A stretch of DNA of 64,000 nucleotides from Candidatus Krumholzibacteriota bacterium. GTDB lineage: Bacteria > Krumholzibacteriota > Krumholzibacteriia > LZORAL124-64-63. Shown here one piece after another: positions 38,542 to 45,855 of this stretch (positions within the stretch are counted from its first letter, which is position 1; each line of letters opens with the position of its first letter). The notes beneath the pieces were generated by a model, which did not search any database, had not been told where the DNA came from, and was given only the letters and a program-made list of their open reading frames with translations. Location of the stretch: positions 877,726-941,725 of the forward strand of contig JAKLEB010000002.1 in the NCBI GenBank assembly GCA_022711765.1, read 5' to 3'. The translations under genes were made by a program, and so were the position numbers.

Positions 38542-40635
38542 GTGAGACGCTTCTGGAGTATCCTCGGCCGCTACGTCCTGGTCTGGCTGGTCTACCTGCT
38601 CGCGCTGCTCCTGGCGACGAGCATCTTCCCGGGCGTCTACCTGGACACCGCCGCGCGCCACTGGTGGGTCGTGATGCTCCTCATCCCCGTGGAGTTCGCG
38701 ATCCTGGTGATCCTGCTGCGGCCGTTGCTGCTCTTCCTGACCCTGCCGCTCAACGTGGTCACCCTCGGCGTGCCGTCGCTGCTCTTCAACGCGCTGATCC
38801 TCAAGTGGACGGCGGACATGAACACGAGCCTCGAGATCACCAGCTACGGCGAGGCCATGTACGCCACGCTGGTGATGACCGTGGTCGCGACCTCGATCGT
38901 CGGCTGGCTGGGCCTCGACGAAGCGTATCCCCTCGTGCAGACGTTCCTCTACCGGATCGGCCGGCGTTGGGGACCCCGCCGGCCGCGCGGCGTGCGGCGC
39001 GGCGTGATCATCCTGCAGATCGACGGGCTGTCGACGCGGTCGCTGATCCGCGCGATCCGCCGCGGGCGCGTCCCCACCCTGTCGGCGCTGCTCGCGAGCC
39101 GCACCCATCGGCTGCACCGCTGGCACTGCGGGCTGCCGTCGAACACGCCGGCGGTCCAGGCGGGCATCCTCTACGGCCGTCGCGACGACGTGCCGGGTTA
39201 CCGCTGGTACGACCGGGCGACGCAGACCTTCAAGGTGGTCAGCAGCCCGGCGACCGCGCGGGAGCTCGAGCGCCGCGTGGCGAGCGATCTGCCGCCGCTG
39301 TTGACCGGCGGGTCGTGCATCAGCTCGCTGCTCTCGGGCGGGGCGGCCAAGCGGCTGCTCACGGTGAGCGCGATGGCGGAGCTGCGCGCGAGCCGGCGGG
39401 ACGAGCAAGCCGACCTCAACCTCTTCTACCTCAGCCCGACCGCCTACAGCCGGGCGGTCCTGATGGGGATCTGGAACTACCTGTCGGGTCTCGTCCTCGG
39501 GACGTTCGGCCGGCTCCGCCGCAACCGGCCGCGCCTGCTCGGCCACCCCATGAAGCTCGCCCAGGGCGCGGTCACCAACTCGGTCCTGCGGCAGGCCTCG
39601 TTCTTCTGGATCCAGCAGGACCTGGTCCGCGGCGTGCCGGTGATCTTCAGCAACTTCGTCGGCTACGACGACGTCGCTCATTTCTCCGGGCCCGACGACT
39701 ACGAGGCGCACGTCGTGCTCGCAGCGTTCGACCGCGGGCTGCACAAGCTGCGCCGCTTCGCCCGGCGCCACGCGGTCGGCGAGTACGAGATCGTGGTGTT
39801 CAGCGACCACGGCCAGACCGCGTCGACGCCGTTCCGCCTGCTCTACGGCCGCTCGCTCGGGCAGGTCGTGGCCGACCTCGCGGGTCAGGTCGTGGACCTG
39901 GGCGCCTCGGCCGGGGACGCCGCCTACCTCGACGTGCTCCTGCGCGAAATGGAGCCGGGACAGGAGCGGCGCAGCTGGGCCGTGCGCCGGGGCCAGCGCA
40001 CGCTCACCCGGATCCGGGACCGCCGCGGCAGCGGCGCCGACCAGGAGGCGCGCGCCGAGCGCGCGGTCCCGGCGGACCGGTCGGCGTCGGCCCGCGAGAC
40101 GGCGCCCGAGATCGCCGTCTGCGTATCCGGCTGCCTCGCCCACCTCTACGTGCGCGGCACGACGGCGCGGCTGTCCCTGGAGGAGGTCCGCGAGCGGCTG
40201 CCGGGGCTCGTCGAGGCGCTGGCGGCCCACGGCGGGATCGGTCTGGTGGGGGCGGTCCTCGCGAGCGGCGACGCGGTGGCCATCGGGAGCGCCGGCCTCC
40301 GCAACCTGGCCACCGGCGAGACGGTCGGCCAGGATCCGCTGCGTCCGTACGGGGAGCCCGCGGTCTGGGGGCCCGAGCTCGCGCGCGTCGTGGCGGGCGC
40401 CTCCAGCGGCGACCTCGTCCTCAACGGGGCCTGGCTCGCGGACCGGCGCAAGGTGGTCGTGTTCGAGGAGCAGACCAGCAGCCACGGCGGTCTGGGCGGG
40501 CCCCAGACGGAGCCCTTCCTCCTGGTGCCGACCTCGTGGCGGACAGCGGGCTCCGATCTGCGCAGCCCCGAGGCGCTGTATCACTATTTTCGCGCCCATC
40601 TGCCGCAGATCCCGGCCTTGCAGAACCCGATATAA
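38542..40635 (+). CDS. Holin-like membrane domain fused to an alkaline-phosphatase-superfamily domain
   Basis: A 697-residue two-part protein. The N-terminal 140 residues form about four membrane helices (YVLVWLVYLLALLLATSIF, VVMLLIPVEFAILVILLRPL, PLNVVTLGVPSLLFNALIL and a fourth near residue 115-130), like phage-holin/Mycobacterial-4-TMS domains (PF04020). From about residue 155 it is an alkaline-phosphatase/NPP-type domain: IILQIDGLSTRSL, a nucleophile loop near LPSNTPAVQAG, VGYDDVAHFSG and VVFSDHGQT. The start is GTG with GAGGG only 2 bp upstream, which is tight. The fusion suggests a membrane-anchored phosphodiesterase or phosphatase, perhaps acting on teichoic-acid-like or lipid-linked substrates; the substrate is unknown. 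Confidence 0.82.
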   Translation: MRRFWSILGRYVLVWLVYLLALLLATSIFPGVYLDTAARHWWVVMLLIPVEFAILVILLRPLLLFLTLPLNVVTLGVPSLLFNALILKWTADMNTSLEITSYGEAMYATLVMTVVATSIVGWLGLDEAYPLVQTFLYRIGRRWGPRRPRGVRRGVIILQIDGLSTRSLIRAIRRGRVPTLSALLASRTHRLHRWHCGLPSNTPAVQAGILYGRRDDVPGYRWYDRATQTFKVVSSPATARELERRVASDLPPLLTGGSCISSLLSGGAAKRLLTVSAMAELRASRRDEQADLNLFYLSPTAYSRAVLMGIWNYLSGLVLGTFGRLRRNRPRLLGHPMKLAQGAVTNSVLRQASFFWIQQDLVRGVPVIFSNFVGYDDVAHFSGPDDYEAHVVLAAFDRGLHKLRRFARRHAVGEYEIVVFSDHGQTASTPFRLLYGRSLGQVVADLAGQVVDLGASAGDAAYLDVLLREMEPGQERRSWAVRRGQRTLTRIRDRRGSGADQEARAERAVPADRSASARETAPEIAVCVSGCLAHLYVRGTTARLSLEEVRERLPGLVEALAAHGGIGLVGAVLASGDAVAIGSAGLRNLATGETVGQDPLRPYGEPAVWGPELARVVAGASSGDLVLNGAWLADRRKVVVFEEQTSSHGGLGGPQTEPFLLVPTSWRTAGSDLRSPEALYHYFRAHLPQIPALQNPI

Positions 40636-40639
40636 GAAC

Positions 40640-40668
40640 TTGCAAGACCACGGGGGGCTTTTTATATT
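40640..40668 (+). promoter_or_regulatory. Promoter for the tRNA-Gln/tRNA-Glu unit
   Basis: TTGCAA (40640-40645) and TATATT (40663-40668) are separated by exactly 17 bp, and the -10 ends 12 bp before the first base of tRNA-Gln. It lies just after the phosphatase stop. Confidence 0.7.
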
Positions 40669-40680
40669 CGGCGCCTCGAT

Positions 40681-40754
40681 TGCCCGGTCGTTCAAGGGTA
40701 GGACAGCTGACTCTGGATCAGTTAATGGGGGTTCGAATCCTCCCCGGGCAACCA
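40681..40754 (+). tRNA. tRNA-Gln (anticodon CTG)
   Basis: A 74-nt cloverleaf with encoded CCA. The acceptor stem TGCCCGG (40681-40687) pairs with CCGGGCA before A-CCA. The anticodon stem is GCTGA/TCAGT around loop CTCTGGA, giving anticodon CTG (codon CAG). The T arm has GGGGG, TTCGAAT and CCTCC. The promoter at 40640-40668 directs it. Confidence 0.95.
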
Positions 40755-40767
40755 GGCGCAGCATCGC

Positions 40768-40843
40768 GGCCCCTTCGTCTAGTGGCCTAGGACGCCGCCC
40801 TCTCACGGCGGTAACACGGGTTCGAGTCCCGTAGGGGCTACCA
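40768..40843 (+). tRNA. tRNA-Glu (anticodon CTC)
   Basis: A 76-nt cloverleaf with encoded CCA. The acceptor GGCCCCT pairs with AGGGGCT (a G-T end pair). The anticodon stem is CCGCC/GGCGG around loop CTCTCAC, giving CTC (codon GAG). The TTCGAGT T loop is present. It follows tRNA-Gln by 13 nt and shares its promoter. Confidence 0.96.
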
Positions 40844-40852
40844 GTGTCTCGA

Positions 40853-40877
40853 GAGGCTCCCCGCGGAGGGGGGCCTC
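40853..40877 (+). terminator. Intrinsic-type terminator after tRNA-Glu
   Basis: GAGGCTCCCC (40853-40862) pairs with GGGGGGCCTC (40868-40877), ten pairs with one T-G, around a 5-nt loop. It lies 9 nt past the tRNA CCA. The T-tract is weak (TTG). Confidence 0.55.
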
Positions 40878-40899
40878 TTGCCGTCTCGGGAGGCGGCCG

Positions 40900-41802
40900 A
40901 TGGACGCTCCCGCCCGCGTGGCACTGATCTTCATCGACGGCCTCGGCTGGGGGCCGGCCGATCCGGCCACGAACCCGGGCTGGACCTACGGGGGCCGGCT
41001 GTTCCGCCTGCCCGATCCCCCCGCGGGCGGCGCGCCGCTGCGCCTCTCGACGGACGCCTGGGCTCGAGCGGTCGACGCGTGCCTCGGCGTCGCGGGCCTG
41101 CCCCAGAGCGCCACCGGCCAGACCACGCTCCTGACGGGCGTGAACGCCCAGGCGGCGCAGGGCGCGCACCTCTCCGGGTTCCCGGGCCCGACCCTGCGCG
41201 CGATCCTGCTCGAGCACTCGCTGCTGAAGCGACTGCGCGAGGCCGGCCGCCGGCCGGTGTTCTTCAACACCTATCGCAGCCCCTTCTTCCAGTTGCCGCG
41301 CGAACGCCACCTGCGGATGTCCGCGACCACCATCGCCAACCTGGCCGCCGACCTGCCGTTCTTCGACGTGCCGGACATGGCCCGAGGCCGTTCCCTCTAC
41401 CAGGAGTTCACCGGCCAGGCGCTGCGAGACCTCGGCTTCGACGTGCCCCTGTTCACGCCCGAGGCGGCCGGCGGGATCCTGGCCCGCAATCTCCCGCTCT
41501 ACGATTTCCTCCTGTACGAGTACTTCCTGACCGACAAGGCCGGGCACACGGGAGACCGCGAGGCGGCCGAGCACGAGCTGCGCCGGCTCGATGCGTTCCT
41601 CGGCGCGGCCCTCGCGGAGCTGCCGGCCGACGCGCTCCTGATCGTGTGCTCGGACCACGGCAATCTCGAGGACGTCTCGGTCAAGACGCACACGCGCAAT
41701 CCGGTGCCGCTCTTGGCCTGGGGTCGCGGCGCCGGGTCGATCACGGCCAGGGTGGATCGGCTCGACCAGGTCGCGCCGGCGATCCTCGCGCTGCTCTCGT
41801 GA
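40900..41802 (+). CDS. Metalloenzyme/phosphoglycerate-mutase-like protein (alkaline phosphatase superfamily)
   Basis: A 300-residue protein resembling the cofactor-independent phosphoglycerate mutase/phosphopentomutase metal domain (PF01676). The metal and nucleophile motifs are visible: ALIFIDGLGWG (first Asp), QSATGQTTLLTGVNA (nucleophile loop), TDKAGHTGD (metal ligands) and IVCSDHGNLED (Asp-His pair). Several hundred residues of phosphotransferase insert are absent, so it is not a full mutase. It starts 57 bp after tRNA-Glu and is convergent, 15 bp apart, with the sulfatase-like gene. Substrate unknown. Confidence 0.83.
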   Translation: MDAPARVALIFIDGLGWGPADPATNPGWTYGGRLFRLPDPPAGGAPLRLSTDAWARAVDACLGVAGLPQSATGQTTLLTGVNAQAAQGAHLSGFPGPTLRAILLEHSLLKRLREAGRRPVFFNTYRSPFFQLPRERHLRMSATTIANLAADLPFFDVPDMARGRSLYQEFTGQALRDLGFDVPLFTPEAAGGILARNLPLYDFLLYEYFLTDKAGHTGDREAAEHELRRLDAFLGAALAELPADALLIVCSDHGNLEDVSVKTHTRNPVPLLAWGRGAGSITARVDRLDQVAPAILALLS

Positions 41803-41817
41803 CGCCGGCCGGCTCGC

Positions 41818-42714
41818 CTAGGGCCGCTGCCCCTCGAGGTAGAAGACCTCGAAGACCTTCTCGTGGAAGATCGGTCCGTGGCCGAAGTACCCGTCCTCGC
41901 CGAACAGCTCGCCGTGGTCGCTCATGATCAGGAAGTACGTGTTGGCGGGGCACCGCTCGAAGAAGCGACCCATCACGGCGTCGAGGTGCTCCACGCAGGC
42001 GACCTGCTTGGCGCGGAAGGCCTGGAATTGCGAGGGCGTGAAGAACTCGTCCTCGTGGCGGTCCTTGACGAACTCGCCGGGGTTCTTGAGGAACTCGTCG
42101 AGGGACTTGAAGATGCCGTGGACGCCCGAGAGGTGCGGCAAGTCGGCCGCGGTCTCGCCCGGCAGCAGGTACGGGTAGTGGGTCTCGCCGGTGTTGATGA
42201 AGAAGAAGGTCGGCTGGTCGGGCCGGAATTCCAGGCGATCCAGGATGGCCTGCAGGTCGTTGTGCGAGGGGGCCAGCTCGTAGCGGTCGAAGTGGGCGGA
42301 CAGGCTCGTCCGCGGATTGAGCACCGGCAGCGAGACCCAGCCCTCGCACCAGTAGCCCGCCGCCTTCAGGAACGCGACCAGGCTCAGCTCGGGCACGAAT
42401 TTCTTGAACTCCACGTCCGGGATGCCGAGGCGCTGCGACCAGGCCGCGAACTCCTCCCGGTAGACGTTGGAAGCGAACACGCCCTTGGGGCTGAGATGGG
42501 GGACCATGCCCATCAGGAAGGTGTAGTGGCTGGGGCTGGTCCAGCTCGCGTAGCTGTAGCGCCGCTCGGCGCGGCCGATCCGGTCGAGATTGGGCGTCCG
42601 CGCCGCTTCGTACGCGTCCCAGCGGCAGCTGTCGAACACCACGAACACGACGTTGTTCGGCCGTGGTTGCCCGCCGCCGAACGCCCGGCGGATGCCGTCG
42701 ATGATCCCTGCCAT
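41818..42714 (-). CDS. Sulfatase-like protein with Thr at the nucleophile position
   Basis: A 298-residue sulfatase-family protein of the alkaline phosphatase superfamily. The first metal Asp is in FVVFDSCRWDAYEA, and the nucleophile loop reads SWTSPSHYTFLMG: Thr59 stands where type I sulfatases have the Cys that becomes formylglycine, and the Arg of CxPxR is His63. The second metal site is in LIMSDHGELFGEDG. Thr at this place is typical of phosphoethanolamine/LTA-type transferases, so phosphotransfer or phosphatase activity is more likely than sulfatase activity. There is no membrane anchor or signal peptide, so it is probably cytoplasmic. It follows trxA on the minus strand. Confidence 0.8.
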   Translation of the reverse strand: MAGIIDGIRRAFGGGQPRPNNVVFVVFDSCRWDAYEAARTPNLDRIGRAERRYSYASWTSPSHYTFLMGMVPHLSPKGVFASNVYREEFAAWSQRLGIPDVEFKKFVPELSLVAFLKAAGYWCEGWVSLPVLNPRTSLSAHFDRYELAPSHNDLQAILDRLEFRPDQPTFFFINTGETHYPYLLPGETAADLPHLSGVHGIFKSLDEFLKNPGEFVKDRHEDEFFTPSQFQAFRAKQVACVEHLDAVMGRFFERCPANTYFLIMSDHGELFGEDGYFGHGPIFHEKVFEVFYLEGQRP

Positions 42715-42785
42715 GGTCGCCGCTCCTGGTCTGGGTCCGCCCGACTCTCGGTGCCAATCTGCGGCCGGCCGCCGCGAAACGCAAG

Positions 42786-42812
42786 ACCGCCGGCGCGGGG
42801 CGCGCCGGCGGT
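42786..42812 (-). terminator. Perfect 12-bp hairpin after trxA, probable terminator
   Basis: ACCGCCGGCGCG (42786-42797) pairs perfectly with 42801-42812 around a 3-nt loop, 43 bp past the trxA stop on the minus strand. Minus-strand sequence after it is CTTGCGTTTC, only modestly T-rich. Confidence 0.55.
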
Positions 42813-42854
42813 CGGGTCGCGTGTCTGCCGTGACGGTGATGCGCCGGCGATCGC

Positions 42855-43178
42855 TCAGACGAGCTTGTCGAGCGCGGCGGCGAGGTCGGCCTTCTGCTGC
42901 AGGCCGACGAAGCTCTCGACCATCTCCCCGCCCTTGAAGATCATCACCGTGGGGATGCCGCGGATCCCGAACTGGGCCGCCAGCTGCTGGTTGTCGTCGA
43001 CGTTGACCTTGACGACCTTCACCTTGCCCGCGTAGTCGGCCGCCAGCTGCTCGACCACCGGCCCGATCATCTTGCAGGGGCCGCACCAGGGGGCCCAGAA
43101 GTCCACCAGCACCGGCGTGGCGCTGTCGAGGACCTCCTGCTGGAAATTGCTCGCACTCAGCTGGGTGACCTCCGCCAT
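42855..43178 (-). CDS. trxA: Thioredoxin
   Basis: A 107-residue thioredoxin with the redox pair C32-x-x-C35 in WAPWCGPCK and the cis-proline loop in IRGIPTVMIFKGGE. It reduces disulfides in cytoplasmic proteins such as ribonucleotide reductase. Length and all motifs are canonical. It is transcribed leftwards from the AT-rich gap at 43179-43472, which it shares with the divergent sigma-54 activator gene. Confidence 0.97.
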   Translation of the reverse strand: MAEVTQLSASNFQQEVLDSATPVLVDFWAPWCGPCKMIGPVVEQLAADYAGKVKVVKVNVDDNQQLAAQFGIRGIPTVMIFKGGEMVESFVGLQQKADLAAALDKLV

Positions 43179-43472
43179 CTCGACCTGCCTTGGCTTGCCG
43201 CCCCGGGGCGGCGGGTGATGCAGGCGTCGCCTGCGTCGTTCGATTCGATGACGTCCACTGCACGATAAGTGCCAGATGGCGAAAATCGAGTTTGTTTTTC
43301 TAATATTTTATAAAACATTGGTATATAATATTTTATATAGATAATCCTGGGGTGGAGCGATCGAGTGGCGCGGTCGCGCCGGCCTGGTCGGTGTTGTGTG
43401 CAGCACTTTCGTGGCAACAAAAATGTTGCACGCAACAGTCTTTTGCGCTAATCTCCCGCCGCAGAGGTGATC
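43179..43472. other. AT-rich divergent regulatory gap (trxA / sigma-54 activator)
   Basis: This 294-bp gap is very different from its surroundings: bases 43291-43340 contain only 6 G/C in 50. The 12-mer TAATATTTTATA occurs twice as a perfect direct repeat (43301-43312 and 43326-43337), 25 bp apart. TATAAT also occurs at 43324-43329, but no convincing -35 lies 17 bp upstream of it. The right end holds the TGTTGC half-site array described separately. Such curved, easily melted DNA is typical of promoter regions. Confidence 0.5.
43392..43437. promoter_or_regulatory. Cluster of TGTTGC/GCAACA half-sites, probable activator binding region
   Basis: Perfect half-sites lie at 43414-43419 (GCAACA), 43424-43429 (TGTTGC) and 43432-43437 (GCAACA). 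The last two form a perfect palindrome with a 2-nt centre; the first two form one with a 4-nt centre. A degenerate pair lies at 43392-43397 (TGTTGT) and 43400-43405 (GCAGCA). The cluster ends 35 bp before the activator ATG. Fis-type HTH activators bind such palindromes, so autoregulation is inferred. Confidence 0.5.
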
Positions 43473-44837
43473 ATGTCCGAACGGCCGCCCCGATACGCCA
43501 GCCTGCTCGCGGGTCTCGACCTCGCGGGCTTCCGCGCCATCGCGGCGATCCTGCGCGAGGGCGTGATCCTCCTGGACCGGGACCTGCGGATCCGGGACCT
43601 GAACCCGGCCGCGGCGCGCATCCTCGACCGCGACGCCGGCGACCTGATCGGCCAGCCCGTCTGCTCGCTCTTCGGCGAGGGCGACTGCCCGCAGGACACG
43701 CTGGCCGCGAGCCTCGGCGGCAGCCGCGCGATCCTCGACTTCCAGACGACCGTTCGATTGCCGGGCGACCGGCGGGGCTCGGTCCTGCTGCGCAGCGCGC
43801 CCCTTGCGGGTCGCGACGGCGCTGCCGGCGGGATCGCCCTGATCATCGGCGACGTGACCGAGGAGACCCGGCTGCGGCGCGAGACCGAGGTCCGCGCGCG
43901 GCTCGGGGACCTCGTGGGTCGCGACCGCCGGATGCGCGAGCTCTACAACCTGATCGAGCGCGTCGCGCCGAGCGACGTCACCGTGCTGATCCGGGGCGAG
44001 AGCGGGACCGGCAAGGAGCTCGTGGCGAGGGCGCTGCACGCCGGCAGCCACCGCGCCGAGGGTCCGTTCATCTCGGTCAATTGCTCCGCCCTCGCCGAGA
44101 CCCTGCTCGAGAGCGAGCTCTTCGGCCACGTCCGCGGCGCCTACACCGGCGCTGCCGGCGATCGCCGCGGCCGCTTCGAGGAGGCCAGCGGCGGCACGAT
44201 CTTCCTCGACGAGATCGGCGACGTGAGCTCGGCCGTGCAGGTCAAGCTGCTGCGCGTCCTGCAGGAGCGCGTGATCGAGCGGGTCGGCGCGAGTCAGCCG
44301 ATCGCGGTCGACGTCCGCGTGATCTCGGCCACCAACCAAAATCTCGAGGCGCTGCTGGCGACCGGACGCCTCCGCGAGGACTTCTACTACCGCCTGAAGG
44401 TCGTGCGGCTGGACCTGCCGCCGCTGCGGCAGCGGCGGGAGGACATCCCCCTGCTGGCGGAGCACCTCCTCGCGCGCCGCGGCGTCGGTCCGGTCACGAT
44501 CGCGCCGGACGCTCTCGCGCGGCTGATGCAACATGACTGGCCCGGAAACGTGCGAGAGCTGGAGAACGCGCTCGAGCACGCCCTGGTCCTCAGCCGCGAT
44601 CGGACCATCCACGCCGAGCACCTGCCGCCGGAGATCGGCGCCGGGGTGGCGCGCGGCCCCACGGCGGGACTCGCAGCGGTCGCCCGCGGCAGCGCCGCAG
44701 AACGGGAATTGCTGCGCGACACGCTGCGCGCGACGGGCTGGAACCGGACCCGGGCGGCGCGCCGGCTCGGGATCGATCGCACGACCCTCTGGCGCAAGCT
44801 CAAGGAACACGAGCTCGAACCTGAACCTGAACCGTGA
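43473..44837 (+). CDS. Sigma-54-dependent transcriptional activator with PAS domain
   Basis: A 454-residue enhancer-binding protein. A PAS domain (about residues 15-135, REGVILLDRDLRIRDLNPAA) precedes the AAA+ domain: Walker A G175-E182 (GESGTGKE), the sigma-54 contact loop GAYTGA (222-227), Walker B GGTIFLDEIGD and the arginine-finger region. The C-terminus carries a Fis-type HTH (ATGWNRTRAARRLGIDRTTL). ATG at 43473 is preferred over GTG at 43467 because AGAGG is correctly spaced. It should activate sigma-54 promoters; its targets are not identified, though the half-site cluster upstream and the unknown gene at 44868 are natural candidates. Confidence 0.93.
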   Translation: MSERPPRYASLLAGLDLAGFRAIAAILREGVILLDRDLRIRDLNPAAARILDRDAGDLIGQPVCSLFGEGDCPQDTLAASLGGSRAILDFQTTVRLPGDRRGSVLLRSAPLAGRDGAAGGIALIIGDVTEETRLRRETEVRARLGDLVGRDRRMRELYNLIERVAPSDVTVLIRGESGTGKELVARALHAGSHRAEGPFISVNCSALAETLLESELFGHVRGAYTGAAGDRRGRFEEASGGTIFLDEIGDVSSAVQVKLLRVLQERVIERVGASQPIAVDVRVISATNQNLEALLATGRLREDFYYRLKVVRLDLPPLRQRREDIPLLAEHLLARRGVGPVTIAPDALARLMQHDWPGNVRELENALEHALVLSRDRTIHAEHLPPEIGAGVARGPTAGLAAVARGSAAERELLRDTLRATGWNRTRAARRLGIDRTTLWRKLKEHELEPEPEP

Positions 44838-44867
44838 CCGCCGCCCCGGCGATCCCCGAGGAGCGAC

Positions 44868-45794
44868 ATGGCAAGCGCAGGCAAGAAGTGGTTGATCGGC
44901 TGCGGGATCGGCTGCCTCGCGACGGTCCTGATCGTGGTCGCGCTCGTCGGCGGCGCCGCTCTCTTCTTCAAGGACATCGTCTCGAGCTGGAACACGGCGA
45001 CGGAGTCGGAGTCCGAGCTGATCCGTGTCCATGGCGCCGTCGCCGACTTCCGGCCCGCCTGGGACGGCTCGGTCACGCCCGAGCGGATCGAGATCTTCGT
45101 CGCGGTGCGCGACGACCTGGCGGAGCGCCGCGGCGAGCTCGCTGCCGCGCTGCCTGCCGCCGCCGCCGGAGTCGACACCGCGGCGACCGGGCTCGAGAAG
45201 GCTTGGCGTGTCCTGCGGGCGGGACCTCGCCTGGGCACGTTGCTGGCCGATTTCCTGGCGGCGCGCACGGCGGCGCTGCTCGAGCGCGGCATGGGGCTGG
45301 GCGAGTACGCGTACCTCTACTCGCTCGTGTACATCGGCTGGCTCGGCCAGGAACCGGGCGCCGGCCCCGAGCACGTCGAGATGTCGTTCGGGGGCCGCGG
45401 CGGAGGTATCCACTACGAGAGCGACGACTCCGACGAACGCCAATCGCGCTCGCGGCGGCAGCGTGCCGTCCGCCGGCGGCTCAACGAGCTCCAGCAGCGC
45501 TGGTTCGCGGCCATGCTGGCGCAGACGCCCCCCGAGTCGGGTCCCGGGGCGGACGCGCGCCGCGCGCTCGTCGCGGCCGAGGCCGAGCGCCTCGCCGGCT
45601 CCACCACTGCCGTGGCCTGGGAACAGGGGCTGCCGGAGCACCTCGCCGCCGTTCTGCAGCCCTGGCGCGACCGGCTGGACGACGCGTGGTGCGCGTCCTG
45701 CAACCCGTTCGAGTTGATGTTCCTCGATGACGGAGCGGAGGACGGCACGGCCGAGGACGCCGAAGAGCCGCGCGAACGCCGCGAGGCGATCTGA
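44868..45794 (+). CDS. Hypothetical single-pass membrane protein
   Basis: A 308-residue protein with one N-terminal membrane helix (about residues 8-34, starting KKWLIGCGIGCLATV) and a soluble helical domain (SYLYS, LNELQQRWFAAML and similar segments). It ends in an acidic/basic tail (DDGAEDGTAEDAEEPRERRE). I recognise no family. It lies 30 bp after the sigma-54 activator on the same strand, with GAGG upstream of ATG, so it is probably co-transcribed. A convergent hairpin at 45815-45838 ends the unit. Confidence 0.75.
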   Translation: MASAGKKWLIGCGIGCLATVLIVVALVGGAALFFKDIVSSWNTATESESELIRVHGAVADFRPAWDGSVTPERIEIFVAVRDDLAERRGELAAALPAAAAGVDTAATGLEKAWRVLRAGPRLGTLLADFLAARTAALLERGMGLGEYAYLYSLVYIGWLGQEPGAGPEHVEMSFGGRGGGIHYESDDSDERQSRSRRQRAVRRRLNELQQRWFAAMLAQTPPESGPGADARRALVAAEAERLAGSTTAVAWEQGLPEHLAAVLQPWRDRLDDAWCASCNPFELMFLDDGAEDGTAEDAEEPRERREAI

Positions 45795-45814
45795 GCGGCG
45801 GGCGAGGCCGGGCT

Positions 45815-45838
45815 GGACCCGGGCTCCGTCCCGGGTCC
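45815..45838. terminator. Hairpin between convergent genes, probable bidirectional terminator
   Basis: GGACCCGGG (45815-45823) pairs perfectly with CCCGGGTCC (45830-45838) around a 6-nt loop, midway between the plus-strand stop at 45794 and the SPFH stop at 45856. No T-tract on either side. Confidence 0.45.
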
Positions 45839-45855
45839 GCGGCCGGGCCTGGACG

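Noticed and set aside
43400..43437. Sigma-54 promoter (TGGCA...TTGC) upstream of the activator
   Set aside because: TGGCAAC and TTGCA are present, but the GG-to-GC gap is 13 nt instead of 10, and the elements form a palindrome array instead.
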